A stretch of DNA of 37,958 bases from Planctomycetaceae bacterium (lineage in GTDB: Bacteria; Planctomycetota; Planctomycetia; Pirellulales; Pirellulaceae): the NCBI GenBank assembly GCA_002726245.1, contig PBSM01000254.1:1-37958 (forward strand), in the 5' to 3' direction. The position numbers and the translations under genes were made by a program. The notes below the pieces were generated by a model, which saw only the letters and a list, made by a program, of their open reading frames with translations, was not told where the DNA came from and searched no databases. This document shows, piece after piece, positions 27,155 to 35,397 of the stretch (position 1 is its first letter; each line of letters opens with the position of its first letter).

Positions 27155-28156
27155 ATGTCACCCAGTAAATCCCTCGAAGAAGTCCGTCACGTCCTTTCGC
27201 ACTATGCGTTCGTGGCTGACAGAATCGAACCTCTGGGGGGGGCGGGCGGATTCAGCGGTGCCGAGTTTTGGCGAGTCTATGAGCAGGATAGCGTTTGGTG
27301 CCTACGATGTTGGCCCACGCCGCACCCTAGCCGGGATCGACTTCAGTTCATCCATGGAGTCCTAAAGTCTGTGGCCCGACGAGGTCTCGAAGTCGTTCCC
27401 GTTCCGCTGCCGACCCAGAAGTCCGAGACATTCGTCTCCTCAGGCCGACACCTGTGGGAATTGGCTCGCTGGATGCCGGGCTCGCCAGCCTCCCGCACAT
27501 CACTCAGCACTGCCCAACTGACAGCGGCCATGCGCTGCCTAGCGACATTTCACGTCCATGCGGCGGAAGACCAGCAGTCGGTCGGAACGGCGCCAGGCAT
27601 CGTCGAGCGAAGCGGGAGAATCAGAGAGCTTCAAGGCGGAATGCTGCTGAGGATCCAAGAGGCTTGCAAACTGCCTCCGTGGCCCAAACTCGCATCGCGA
27701 GTAGATCCGATCATGTTTGCGTTCCACGAGCATGCGGCAGGCGTGCTGCGAGAACTCTTACGCGCGGAACAACTTCGCGCTGCTGTACAACCCTGCATCC
27801 GCGATATCTGGAGTGACCACGTGCTATTCACGGAAGATGAAGTCACGGGATTGATCGACTTCGGAGCAATGCGTTTGGATCACGTGACCGCAGACATCGC
27901 GAGATTGCTTGGCAGCCTGGCTAGCGACGAGAAGGAAGCTCGTCAGGCAGCGATCGAGACCTACACCCGGACGCGAACGCTTAGCAATGAAGAGCAGCTT
28001 CTGCTGAAGACCTACGACGAAAGCTCGACGCTACTGTCAGGAATGAACTGGCTGCAATGGATTTGCTTAGAACGGCGACAGTTTCCGGATCACCAGCGAG
28101 TGCTGCAAAGGCTCGACGAGATCATCCAACGTCTCGGCAGCCTCAGAGTTGCTTAG
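27155..28156 (+). CDS. Phosphotransferase (APH/choline kinase-like fold) with altered Brenner motif
   Basis: The 333-residue protein has an APH-type kinase layout: a glycine-rich GGAGGFSGAEFWRV (about 28-41), LCRCW-type Lys strand region replaced by VWCLRCWP, ELARWMPG, and catalytic and metal motifs near the C-terminus. The catalytic loop, normally IHGDxHxxN, reads CIRDIWSDHVLF (214-225), keeping Asp217 but without His, and with His where the metal-binding Asn usually stands. The second metal motif LIDFG (233-237) is intact, followed by DHVTADIARLLGSL. Substrates in this fold include aminoglycosides, choline, homoserine and fructosamine; none can be chosen. Its TAG overlaps the rho stop codon on the other strand. 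Confidence 0.75.
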   Translation: MSPSKSLEEVRHVLSHYAFVADRIEPLGGAGGFSGAEFWRVYEQDSVWCLRCWPTPHPSRDRLQFIHGVLKSVARRGLEVVPVPLPTQKSETFVSSGRHLWELARWMPGSPASRTSLSTAQLTAAMRCLATFHVHAAEDQQSVGTAPGIVERSGRIRELQGGMLLRIQEACKLPPWPKLASRVDPIMFAFHEHAAGVLRELLRAEQLRAAVQPCIRDIWSDHVLFTEDEVTGLIDFGAMRLDHVTADIARLLGSLASDEKEARQAAIETYTRTRTLSNEEQLLLKTYDESSTLLSGMNWLQWICLERRQFPDHQRVLQRLDEIIQRLGSLRVA

Positions 28157-29433
28157 GCTATCGCTGCCCCCGCGCCACTGATCAGATTGATGAACTCTTC
28201 GTTTGTCTTGAAGCGTCCCAACTGTTTCGTCAACTGCTCCATCGCATCGACTGGGTGCATCGATGTCAATGTGCGACGCAGCATCGTGACGGCGTGAAGC
28301 GTCTCCGGATCTAACAGCAGTTCCTCGCGACGCGTGCCAGACTGAGTGATGTCGATCGATGGCCAGACTCGCCGATCGGCCAGCTTGCGGTCAAGGACCA
28401 ACTCCATATTGCCCGTTCCTTTGAACTCCTGAAAGATCAGGTCGTCCATCCGACTGCCGGTGTCGATCAGCGCCGTACCGACCACTGTGAGCGAGCCGCC
28501 TTCCTCGAACGCCCGCGCCGTTGCGAACAGTTTCTTCGGAATGTCCATCGCTTTGATGTCCACGCCGCCACTCATCGTTCGCCCCGTGTTTCCGACCCAC
28601 TTGTTGAACGCCCGCGCCAGTCGCGTGATCGAATCCAACAACAGGAACACGTCCTTGCCGCTTTCCGCCAGTCGTTTGCAGCGTTCAACGATAAGTTGAG
28701 ACAACCGCACATGGCATTCCACATCCTGATCGAGACTGCTCGCGACAACTTCGCCGTTCACGTTGCGGCGCATGTCGGTCACTTCTTCAGGGCGTTCATC
28801 AATTAACAGCACGATCAGTTTCACCTCGGGATAATTCGTCGAGATCCCGTGACTGATGTGCTGCAGCATTATTGTCTTGCCGGCACGAGGAGGGGACACG
28901 ATCAAAGCACGCTGGCCACGCCCCATCGGTGTCAACAGATCCATCACCCGTGTCGTCAGCGGCTGGGGGTCGGTCTCTAACCGATACCACCGCTCGGGGT
29001 TAATGGGTGTGAGCTGATCGAAGCTCTTAACGTTCGTGTATTCTTCGGGAGGCATGCCATCGACGTCGGTAATCTCCCGCAGGCGAGGGCCCTGCTGGCG
29101 ACGAGCATGCTGAACGACGCCGGTGATTAATACTCCCTGACGGAGACCGAACTTCTCGAGCATCGTCCCGGGCACGAACGGATCGCTGCGCTCTCGAGAG
29201 TAATTATTTGAGGGACTTCGCAAGAAGCCGTAGCCGTTGGGATGTAATTCCAACAGTCCCCGCCCTGGCTCGGATGGAATGTCGCCATCTTCTACCGGTT
29301 CTTCATAGCCGTCGCCACCACCACGCCGCTGGCCACCACCGCCACTACCTCGACGTCGGCGACGAGGCCGTCCGTTGTTTTGCTTGTTATTCTGGTTGCT
29401 TCCGCCACGTCCGCGAAACTTCTTCTTCGCCAT
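28153..29433 (-). CDS. rho: Transcription termination factor Rho
   Basis: Rho is a hexameric RNA helicase that ends transcription. The 426-residue product has an Arg/Gly/Asn-rich N-terminal tail (about 1-45, with RPRRRRRG and GGGGQRRGGG) in place of the usual Rho_N helical domain. The cold-shock-like primary RNA site follows (LLELHPNGYGFLRSPSNNYS, about 60-80). Walker A is SPPRAGKT (180-187), Walker B VFLLLDS, the Q-loop SGGVD, and the R-loop FKGTGNME. All are conserved. The low-complexity tail may help RNA binding or condensation. It is read from a promoter about 490 bases upstream through a structured leader. Convergent overlap with the kinase gene leaves no room for a terminator. Confidence 0.97.
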   Translation of the reverse strand: MAKKKFRGRGGSNQNNKQNNGRPRRRRRGSGGGGQRRGGGDGYEEPVEDGDIPSEPGRGLLELHPNGYGFLRSPSNNYSRERSDPFVPGTMLEKFGLRQGVLITGVVQHARRQQGPRLREITDVDGMPPEEYTNVKSFDQLTPINPERWYRLETDPQPLTTRVMDLLTPMGRGQRALIVSPPRAGKTIMLQHISHGISTNYPEVKLIVLLIDERPEEVTDMRRNVNGEVVASSLDQDVECHVRLSQLIVERCKRLAESGKDVFLLLDSITRLARAFNKWVGNTGRTMSGGVDIKAMDIPKKLFATARAFEEGGSLTVVGTALIDTGSRMDDLIFQEFKGTGNMELVLDRKLADRRVWPSIDITQSGTRREELLLDPETLHAVTMLRRTLTSMHPVDAMEQLTKQLGRFKTNEEFINLISGAGAAIA

Positions 29434-29925
29434 CTGAATACACCCTAATTCCAGTCGTTAATAAACGCAGTCATCAAACAAATCTCCCGTGACCAGGTCG
29501 CCAAAGGCAGTCCCAAATGCTCCCAAACGAATTCCGTCTCGCATACGCAAGCGGCAATCCGCCTCGGTGGTCAACGATCCGCGTTCCGGGCAGAAGCCCG
29601 ACGCGACCCCCTTCTCAACCGGAGGTCTGTTTATAGTTCTGCAGAGCCGCTAACACAGGGCCCGCCAGCAGATCCTTTACAGGTAAGGCTGGTTTATGGC
29701 TTGCCGATCAACCACGCAGAAAATGCCGGAACGACAGTGTCAGCGAAGGTCGTCCTGAATGGGTGACAATGCTCGACCTGTTTCAGCACAGATCTTGTAC
29801 TCTTGAAAGTGCCGAGCAATCATGCCCTCTGATTACCACACCCGTTCCGGGTCTATGACAGAGGGCGCCCAAAGACAACTGTTTATCGGGCAAGCAGAGC
29901 CCACATTCAATGTGGGCTGAAATCT
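29434..29925 (-). ncRNA. Long structured leader of rho, or separate structured RNA
   Basis: Between the promoter at 29932-29959 and the rho start, no protein gene is apparent. Minus-strand RNA would fold into several hairpins. H1 is 29918-29898 (AGCCCACAT/ATGTGGGCT). H2 is 29866-29824 (GCCCTCTG/CAGAGGGC enclosing ACCC/GGGT). H3 is 29789-29737 (AGGTCG/CGACCT extended on both sides). H4 is 29604-29581 (GCGTCGGGC with GCCCGGAACGC). H5 is about 29562-29551 (GCGG/CCGC). H1 begins about 7 bases after the predicted start site. I checked for signatures of SRP RNA, RNase P, tmRNA and tRNA and found none. It may be an autoregulatory rho leader, as rho is self-regulated in other bacteria, or an unrelated small RNA. 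Confidence 0.45.
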
Positions 29926-29931
29926 ACCGGA

Positions 29932-29959
29932 ATCTTACTAAGATCATCGCCCCTGTCAA
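29932..29959 (-). promoter_or_regulatory. Sigma-70-type promoter upstream of the rho leader
   Basis: On the minus strand a perfect TTGACA (29959-29954) and TAAGAT (29937-29932) are 16 bases apart. This is the best promoter match in the window. It points toward rho, about 490 bases from its start codon, and predicts transcription start near 29925. Confidence 0.65.
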
Positions 29960-30182
29960 GCGAAGGCTCGATTGTATCTAGTTGAATTGGGAAGGTTTTT
30001 TTGCGTGGCGACACCGCCGAGACCCTTTAACCGCGCCAGAACTGTTTGCCTAATCGTGAAAGTTTCGCGCAATCGGCATTTTTCCTACAACCGTTGCGAC
30101 TGGAAGCCGATAAAGGCAGGGAACTCGCTCTGGCCCCGCGGTGCGCGGGACGCGAATCACCTCAAATTCCGGTGTTTCCACG

Positions 30183-31520
30183 ATGCATTCGACACAAGCC
30201 ACGGCTCGCCTGACGGTTTTCGCGTTTCTACTTTGCCTTGCAGCTCCTCTGGCTGCTCAAGACAGAATCCCTTGGATTACCGATCTGGAACAGGCTCAGC
30301 AGTTAGCGGAGCGGCAGCACCGTTTGGTACTACTCCACTTTTGGAGCGAAACCTGCGGACCATGTCGCAGGTTGGAAACTGGTGTGTTTAATCAACCCCA
30401 GTTCATTCGCGCTCTCACAACGGGGTACATCCCCGTGAAGATCAACGCCGCCGACCAACCACGACTGGTCACGTTCTACAACATCGAATCGGTGCCCACC
30501 GACGTCATTGTCACGCCGGAAGGGCGCGAGATCCAACGCTTTACGAGTAAGCAGGATCCAAACGCTTACATCGCGATGCTGGATGGAATCCGTGCCCGAG
30601 CGGGTGTAGGTGCTTATGCTCAAGCAAGCACCGGCCGTGGCGTCCCACCGGCTCAACAAACTGCTCAGGTCGTGTACGGGGCGAACGAGAACTTCGGACG
30701 GCCGAACCAACGACAGTTGGGCAGCCAACCACCGGTCCCTCAAAACAGCAATGCGAATCCGCTCAACCAGAGCCCTTCCGCACAGCCCTCCAACGTTGCG
30801 CCACGATACGCGAATCCTTATGCCCGTGAGCAGCCTGCAAGCAGCCTCGGCGGATCGCGTTGGGGTAATCAACAACAAAGTAGCTCCACTGGCCAGGCAC
30901 CTCGCCCCAATTCTCAACCACAAGAGAATCAATACACCGAGCACGCTGTCACGGCGCAGAATGGCTACAGCGTTTCGCCAGGCCAAACGCAACCACCAGA
31001 GAATCAGTACACCCGCAATCTCGTCATCCAGAATTCAGCTCAGTCCGGCCAGCCGATACAAGGCTATGGCGAGCGAACAGGGCCATCGCCTAGAGAAGCC
31101 GCGGCTCCTTCACGAGCCACTTCGCAACGACAAGCAGCTCCGTCTCAACCGACAGTTGCGTTGGAAGGCTACTGCCCGGTCACGCTGATCGACAACCGCG
31201 GTTGGCTGGTGGGCAACAAGCGATGGGGTGCCGTGCATGAGGGGCACATTTATTTGTTCGCAGGACAGGAACAGCAGCAGAAGTTTCTAAGGAATCCGCA
31301 CCTCTACGCACCTTTGAATGCCGGTTACGATCCCGTAGTGTATGCAGAAACGGGACAACGGGTGCCTGGAAAACGCGAATTCGGCCTGTACATCGAAGAT
31401 CCCGGCCCGATCGCTTTGTTCGCCGATGAAGCCTCGCTGCAGAGATTTGAACAGAACGCTGGTTACTACTACGACGCATTGAGCCAAGCTGCTGCCCAAC
31501 GTCGCCAGCAGCAACGCTAA
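30183..31520 (+). CDS. Secreted thioredoxin-like protein with C-terminal YHS-like domain
   Basis: Start is ATG 30183 (MHSTQATARLTVFAFLLCLAAPLAAQ, a clear signal peptide). Residues 30-140 form a thioredoxin-like domain with the CGPC pair at 58-61 (FWSETCGPCRRLE) and the cis-Pro region VPTDVIV. A Gln/Asn/Pro/Ser-rich linker of about 180 residues follows, with a partly repeated unit (PQENQYTEHAV and PPENQYTRNLV). The last 115 residues resemble a YHS-type domain (EGYCPVTLIDNRGWLVGNKRWGAVHEGHIYLFAG...YAPLNAGYDPV). The protein probably reduces or isomerises thiols outside the cytoplasm; the YHS part might bind metal or a partner, but this is inference. It ends 4 bp from the small membrane protein gene on the other strand. 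Confidence 0.8.
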   Translation: MHSTQATARLTVFAFLLCLAAPLAAQDRIPWITDLEQAQQLAERQHRLVLLHFWSETCGPCRRLETGVFNQPQFIRALTTGYIPVKINAADQPRLVTFYNIESVPTDVIVTPEGREIQRFTSKQDPNAYIAMLDGIRARAGVGAYAQASTGRGVPPAQQTAQVVYGANENFGRPNQRQLGSQPPVPQNSNANPLNQSPSAQPSNVAPRYANPYAREQPASSLGGSRWGNQQQSSSTGQAPRPNSQPQENQYTEHAVTAQNGYSVSPGQTQPPENQYTRNLVIQNSAQSGQPIQGYGERTGPSPREAAAPSRATSQRQAAPSQPTVALEGYCPVTLIDNRGWLVGNKRWGAVHEGHIYLFAGQEQQQKFLRNPHLYAPLNAGYDPVVYAETGQRVPGKREFGLYIEDPGPIALFADEASLQRFEQNAGYYYDALSQAAAQRRQQQR

Positions 31521-31524
31521 ACGA

Positions 31525-31797
31525 TCAGCGCTGGCGGTCGGCAAAGACAGGTTGTAGTCGGGGAGACACAGCCGACTTATTTGGTGTGAAGCCGCCAGCA
31601 ATGGCAAGTCCCAAGCTGATTAGCCCCAGCCCCAGCAGCGCGTAGATTGCTCGAACAGCTAGACGTCCCCCGACACCTTTGATCCACTCGGTTTTCCAAG
31701 ACCGATAGCACAGCTCCCAGTTGCGGATCGAAGCGAGCAGACCCAGAACACCGAGAGAAACGGCGACCGCTCCAACGAATAGGTCTTGGTACGTCAT
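31525..31797 (-). CDS. Small two-helix membrane protein coupled to glpK
   Basis: The 90-residue product starts at ATG 31797, which overlaps the glpK stop codon as ATGA, so the two are probably translationally coupled. It has two hydrophobic segments ([19 protein letters not shown] and [22 protein letters not shown]) joined by a short loop with [14 protein letters not shown] do not recognise the family. It is not the glycerol facilitator, which is about 250-280 residues with NPA motifs. The longer open frame into glpK is not needed. Confidence 0.7.
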   Translation of the reverse strand: MTYQDLFVGAVAVSLGVLGLLASIRNWELCYRSWKTEWIKGVGGRLAVRAIYALLGLGLISLGLAIAGGFTPNKSAVSPRLQPVFADRQR

Positions 31798-33290
31798 TCC
31801 TGATCTTCCCAGCTTAAAGTTCGCTTGAGGGCGCGTTGCCAACGCGAGCAGCGCCTCGCGCGATCTCCGTCGCTCATGCTTGGCGCGAATTCGCGATCCA
31901 TCGCCCAATTGTGGGTCACGTCCTGCGTATCGTGCCAGTAGCCGACCGCCAGGCCAGCCAAGTACGCGGCACCTAAAGCAGTCGTTTCCGCAACTACCGG
32001 CCGACGAACCACCGTGTTAAGAATGTCGGCTTGAAACCGCATCAGGTCGTCGTTGACGGAGGCCCCTCCATCGACCTTGAGCACTTGCAAGGCCACTCCC
32101 GAGTCAAGCTGCATCGCGTCGAGCAAATCGCGAGTCTGGAATGCCATCGACTCCAACGCGGCCCGAGCCAGGTGGCCCGACGTCGTCCCCCGAGTCAGGC
32201 CAAAGACAGTTCCCCTGGCATACGGATCCCAGTGCGGTGCGCCAAGTCCTACAAATGCCGGAACCATCACGACGCCATCCGAATCGGCGACCGTGGCCGC
32301 GAGACTCTCGATCTCGCTAGATTCGGAAATCAGGCGCAGCCCATCACGTAACCACTGCACGACCGCGCCGGCAACGAAGACCGATCCCTCTAGACAATAA
32401 GTCACCTCGCCGTTCAATCCCCAGCCAATCGTCGTCAGTAGATTGTTCTGGGAAACGACCGGGCTGGTGCCGGTGTTCATCAGCAGGAAGCAGCCCGTGC
32501 CGTAGGTATTCTTCGCGCTCCCGACCTCGAAGCATGCCTGCCCGAACGTCGCCGCATGCTGATCACCAGCATCGCCGGCTATTGGGATTGCACCACCAAG
32601 CACGCTCGGATCCGTCTCACCATACACTTCGCTCGACGAACAAACTTCCGGTAGCATCGCTCGAGGAACATTCAAGGCAGCGAGCAACTCGTCATCCCAA
32701 TCCAGCGTCCGGATGTTGAACAGCAGCGTGCGGCTGGCGTTACTGTAGTCGGTCACATGCCGTTTGCCCCCCGTCAATCGCCAGATGAGGAACGAATCGA
32801 CGGTGCCGAACAGAATCTCACCGCGTTCAGCTCGCGAATGCAAGCCTTCGTGTTTGTCTAGCAAGTGCTTGATTTTCGTGCCGGAGAAATACGCATCCAC
32901 AACCAAGCCGGTCTTTTGACGAAACGTCTCTTCGAGCCCGTCGGCTTTCAGTTGCTCGCAGATTCCCGCGCTGACACGGCTTTGCCACACAATCGCGTTA
33001 TCGATCGGCTTACCCGTGTCACGATCCCACAGAATCGTCGTCTCTCTTTGGTTGGTAATCCCGATCGCTGCGATGTCGCTCGCGCCGAGGGATGCCTTGG
33101 ACAGGGCATCGCGGGCAACAGCAAGTTGCGACTCCCAAATCGCTTCCGGATCATGCTCAACATGGCCGGGGGCGGGCAGGATCTGTTCGAACTCCTGCTG
33201 GGCAACAGAGACGATCTGACCGTCGTGCGAAAAGACAATCGCCCGGCTCGACGTCGTTCCTTGATCCAAAGCCAGTACGTATTTGCTCAT
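31794..33290 (-). CDS. glpK: Glycerol kinase
   Basis: GlpK phosphorylates glycerol to glycerol 3-phosphate with ATP. The 498-residue product has the FGGY-kinase layout: [15 protein letters not shown] at the start, [46 protein letters not shown], and in the second half [29 protein letters not shown], then [20 protein letters not shown]. No catalytic residue appears lost. It begins 18 bp after the TPR gene and overlaps the small membrane protein gene by 4 bp, so the three probably form an operon. No glpF, glpD or glpR is in view. Confidence 0.97.
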   Translation of the reverse strand: MSKYVLALDQGTTSSRAIVFSHDGQIVSVAQQEFEQILPAPGHVEHDPEAIWESQLAVARDALSKASLGASDIAAIGITNQRETTILWDRDTGKPIDNAIVWQSRVSAGICEQLKADGLEETFRQKTGLVVDAYFSGTKIKHLLDKHEGLHSRAERGEILFGTVDSFLIWRLTGGKRHVTDYSNASRTLLFNIRTLDWDDELLAALNVPRAMLPEVCSSSEVYGETDPSVLGGAIPIAGDAGDQHAATFGQACFEVGSAKNTYGTGCFLLMNTGTSPVVSQNNLLTTIGWGLNGEVTYCLEGSVFVAGAVVQWLRDGLRLISESSEIESLAATVADSDGVVMVPAFVGLGAPHWDPYARGTVFGLTRGTTSGHLARAALESMAFQTRDLLDAMQLDSGVALQVLKVDGGASVNDDLMRFQADILNTVVRRPVVAETTALGAAYLAGLAVGYWHDTQDVTHNWAMDREFAPSMSDGDRARRCSRWQRALKRTLSWEDQE

Positions 33291-33308
33291 GGGCCACTTC
33301 CCGCGGCG

Positions 33309-33971
33309 TTATTTCCCTTCTAGAGCACGCTCGAGGTAGCTCACCTGAGCCCTCACGTCTTCCAGTCCGGGATGAAGTTTCAATGCGCGGCGAAAACTAT
33401 CAAGCGCGCCGATAGGATCGTGAAGCTCTAAATAACATTGGCCCATGCCAACAGCGGCACCGAAGTGATACGGATTCAACTCCAGTGTCTGGAAGCAATC
33501 ATTGGCCGACTCATCAAAGCGATTGCGTTGGAACAGGGCGATCGCTCGCTGGTTCCACGCTTCTGCAAAGAACGGAGCTTCATCGATCAGCTCGCTCACC
33601 TTCCGTTCAGCCGGCACCGGTTGTAGCGAGTTGTTCAAGCGGATGATGATTTGCAGCGACTGCCGTTGTGCGTCCGAACCGTCGCGAAACCACAGTTCGC
33701 GGATGCCGTTTTCCGCCAAGATCCGCACGCCACGGTCGTCGTCGCTCAATCGCCGACCCATCGTCTGATTCGACGCGTAGTCGCCAAGAAAGCCCAACGC
33801 CATCGTCGCCGCCCGACGCGTATTCCGCTGACCACACTCGGCCAAACGTTCGAGCGTACCAACGGTATAGCTCGCTGCCACAGCCTTCACGAAGTTGGCT
33901 GACGCTTGATCAGACAAGTAACGCTGGTAAAGAGTTGCGAGAGTAGGATACCTTTCGGTCGAACGGCCCAC
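33309..33971 (-). CDS. HEAT/TPR repeat protein upstream of glpK
   Basis: From GTG 33971 the 220-residue product holds an N-terminal HEAT-like part (RRAATMALGFLGDYASNQTMGRRLSDDDRGVRILAENGIREL, about 52-93) and at least two TPR-like units toward the C-terminus (AEAWNQRAIALFQRNRFDESANDCFQTLELNP, then HFGAAVGMGQCYLELHDPIGALDSFRRALKLHP). No signal peptide is clear. These scaffolds bind other proteins. Its place as the first gene of the glpK operon is not an arrangement I know. Confidence 0.7.
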   Translation of the reverse strand: MGRSTERYPTLATLYQRYLSDQASANFVKAVAASYTVGTLERLAECGQRNTRRAATMALGFLGDYASNQTMGRRLSDDDRGVRILAENGIRELWFRDGSDAQRQSLQIIIRLNNSLQPVPAERKVSELIDEAPFFAEAWNQRAIALFQRNRFDESANDCFQTLELNPYHFGAAVGMGQCYLELHDPIGALDSFRRALKLHPGLEDVRAQVSYLERALEGK

Positions 33972-34017
33972 GTGAACGCTCCCATTGGATTTCCGAACCA
34001 GACAAGCACGACCGGCC

Positions 34018-34026
34018 TGCTATAAT
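34018..34026 (+). promoter_or_regulatory. Extended -10 promoter for the STN-like gene
   Basis: TGCTATAAT is an extended -10 element with consensus TATAAT at 34021-34026 and the TG extension. No good -35 is seen at the usual distance, which fits an extended -10 promoter. It would start transcription about 113 bases before the GTG at 34146. Confidence 0.45.
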
Positions 34027-34145
34027 CGAATGTAATTGGGCGTCGCCGCGGACACAACGTTGGAGAGCTTTGCTTTGCGATGTACTTCGCATTTGGTAAG
34101 AATTACCGACAGGGCAAGGACGGCGGCTTACAGAAAGGAGTTACT

Positions 34146-35294
34146 GTGTTGCAATCTCAAGGCTCCGGCATGGCTTCGCTCAAGCAGCTTAGTATCGCCG
34201 CTGCGTGCGTGACGTTGCTGCTACTTTTTTCGAGCCAATCCCTTCGTGGGCAGGAACGAATTGCCTGGAAGACGGACTTGGCGTTACGCAAGCAACTCCA
34301 AGCGACCGTCGGCTTCCAATGGAGTGGGTCAGCAACCATCCGCCCTTCGCTAGACAGCCTGTCCCGCAACCAGCAAGTCGCGATTTGGCTCGATCGCCGC
34401 GTCGATCCCGGACACCCGTTGGACTTGGCGTTGCAAGACGTTTCTCTGCGACAAGCCTTGCGAGTCGTCGCGGCGAAGATTGGCTGCGGTGTTTGCTTCG
34501 TCGATTCCGTTGTATACATTGGACCTGAATGTGTCACGAAGAAGCTCGCAACGCTGGCTGCGATCCGGCGCGACGAAGTCAAACGCCTACCACCGGCGCA
34601 ACGATCGAAGCTCCAGCAGGCCAAGCCGTGGAAGTGGGAAGACGTTTCGGCGCCGAAGGACTTACTGGCCGACATCGCGCGCGAGGCGAGCATCCGCGTC
34701 GCCGAAGTGGATCGCCTACCACATGACTTGTGGGTCGCCGGCGATCTGCCACCGCTGCTGGTCACCGACCGACTGTCTTTGCTCTTCGCTGGTTTCGACC
34801 TGACGTTTGATATCGCGAAAGATGGTTCCGCGATTCGCCCGACAGCCATTCCCGAGCAGGTCTCGCTTCAGCGGCCGCATACTCCGCGTGGCTCACTCGC
34901 GAAGGCGGCGGACAAAATCGCCAGCGACTTTCCGAACGTAGGCGTCCGAACGAGCGGCAACCAGTTGATTGTTACCGGCACGTTCGAAGACCATGATCGC
35001 ATCGCGAGCATGTTGCGAGGCGAAACCGTGTCACGACCACCACGACGGCCCGCTGGTGAACGGCGTTACGATCTCCAAGCCCGAAACTCCGTCCAAGCGA
35101 TCATCGAATACCTTGCTGAACGCGAAAATCTGAGAATAACTATCGACCCTGCAATTCGCAGCAAGCTAGAAACCCGTGCTTCCGTGGACGTCAAACAGGC
35201 CACGTTACGGCAACTGCTCGATGCCACACTCGAGCCCGCCGGCATCCGCTACGAACTCGAAGACCAAGCGTTGCGATTGCTTTCCGCCGAATAG
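34146..35294 (+). CDS. Exported protein with STN/secretin-like modules
   Basis: Start is GTG 34146, because AAAGGAG lies at 34134-34140 with 5 bases between; ATG 34170 is the other candidate. The 382-residue product begins with a hydrophobic signal (LSIAAACVTLLLLFSSQSLRGQ). Residues about 60-125 look like an STN-type domain (VALQDVSLRQALRVVAAKIG-like region), and the end repeats that pattern (SVQAIIEYLAERENLRITIDPAIRSK...TLRQLLDATLEPAGIRY). Such modules occur in secretin and TonB receptors and in planctomycete-specific exported proteins. There is no secretin core. The function cannot be named. The following beta-helix gene is on the same strand, 103 bp downstream. Confidence 0.65.
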   Translation: MLQSQGSGMASLKQLSIAAACVTLLLLFSSQSLRGQERIAWKTDLALRKQLQATVGFQWSGSATIRPSLDSLSRNQQVAIWLDRRVDPGHPLDLALQDVSLRQALRVVAAKIGCGVCFVDSVVYIGPECVTKKLATLAAIRRDEVKRLPPAQRSKLQQAKPWKWEDVSAPKDLLADIAREASIRVAEVDRLPHDLWVAGDLPPLLVTDRLSLLFAGFDLTFDIAKDGSAIRPTAIPEQVSLQRPHTPRGSLAKAADKIASDFPNVGVRTSGNQLIVTGTFEDHDRIASMLRGETVSRPPRRPAGERRYDLQARNSVQAIIEYLAERENLRITIDPAIRSKLETRASVDVKQATLRQLLDATLEPAGIRYELEDQALRLLSAE

Positions 35295-35397
35295 CAACCT
35301 ACGTCCGCGACACGCCAAGGTTCCACGAACGCTCTGATTTCCATGCTAGACTTGCGCATAACTCTGCGCACTTCGCCCTGCAAATCGGGAATACGCA

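Noticed and set aside
29434-29925. SRP RNA, RNase P RNA, tmRNA or tRNA
   Set aside because: None of their conserved cores (for example GAGGAAAGTCC of RNase P or the TTCGANTC tRNA arm) is found on either strand.
31525-31797. Glycerol facilitator GlpF
   Set aside because: It is far too short and lacks NPA motifs and six membrane helices.
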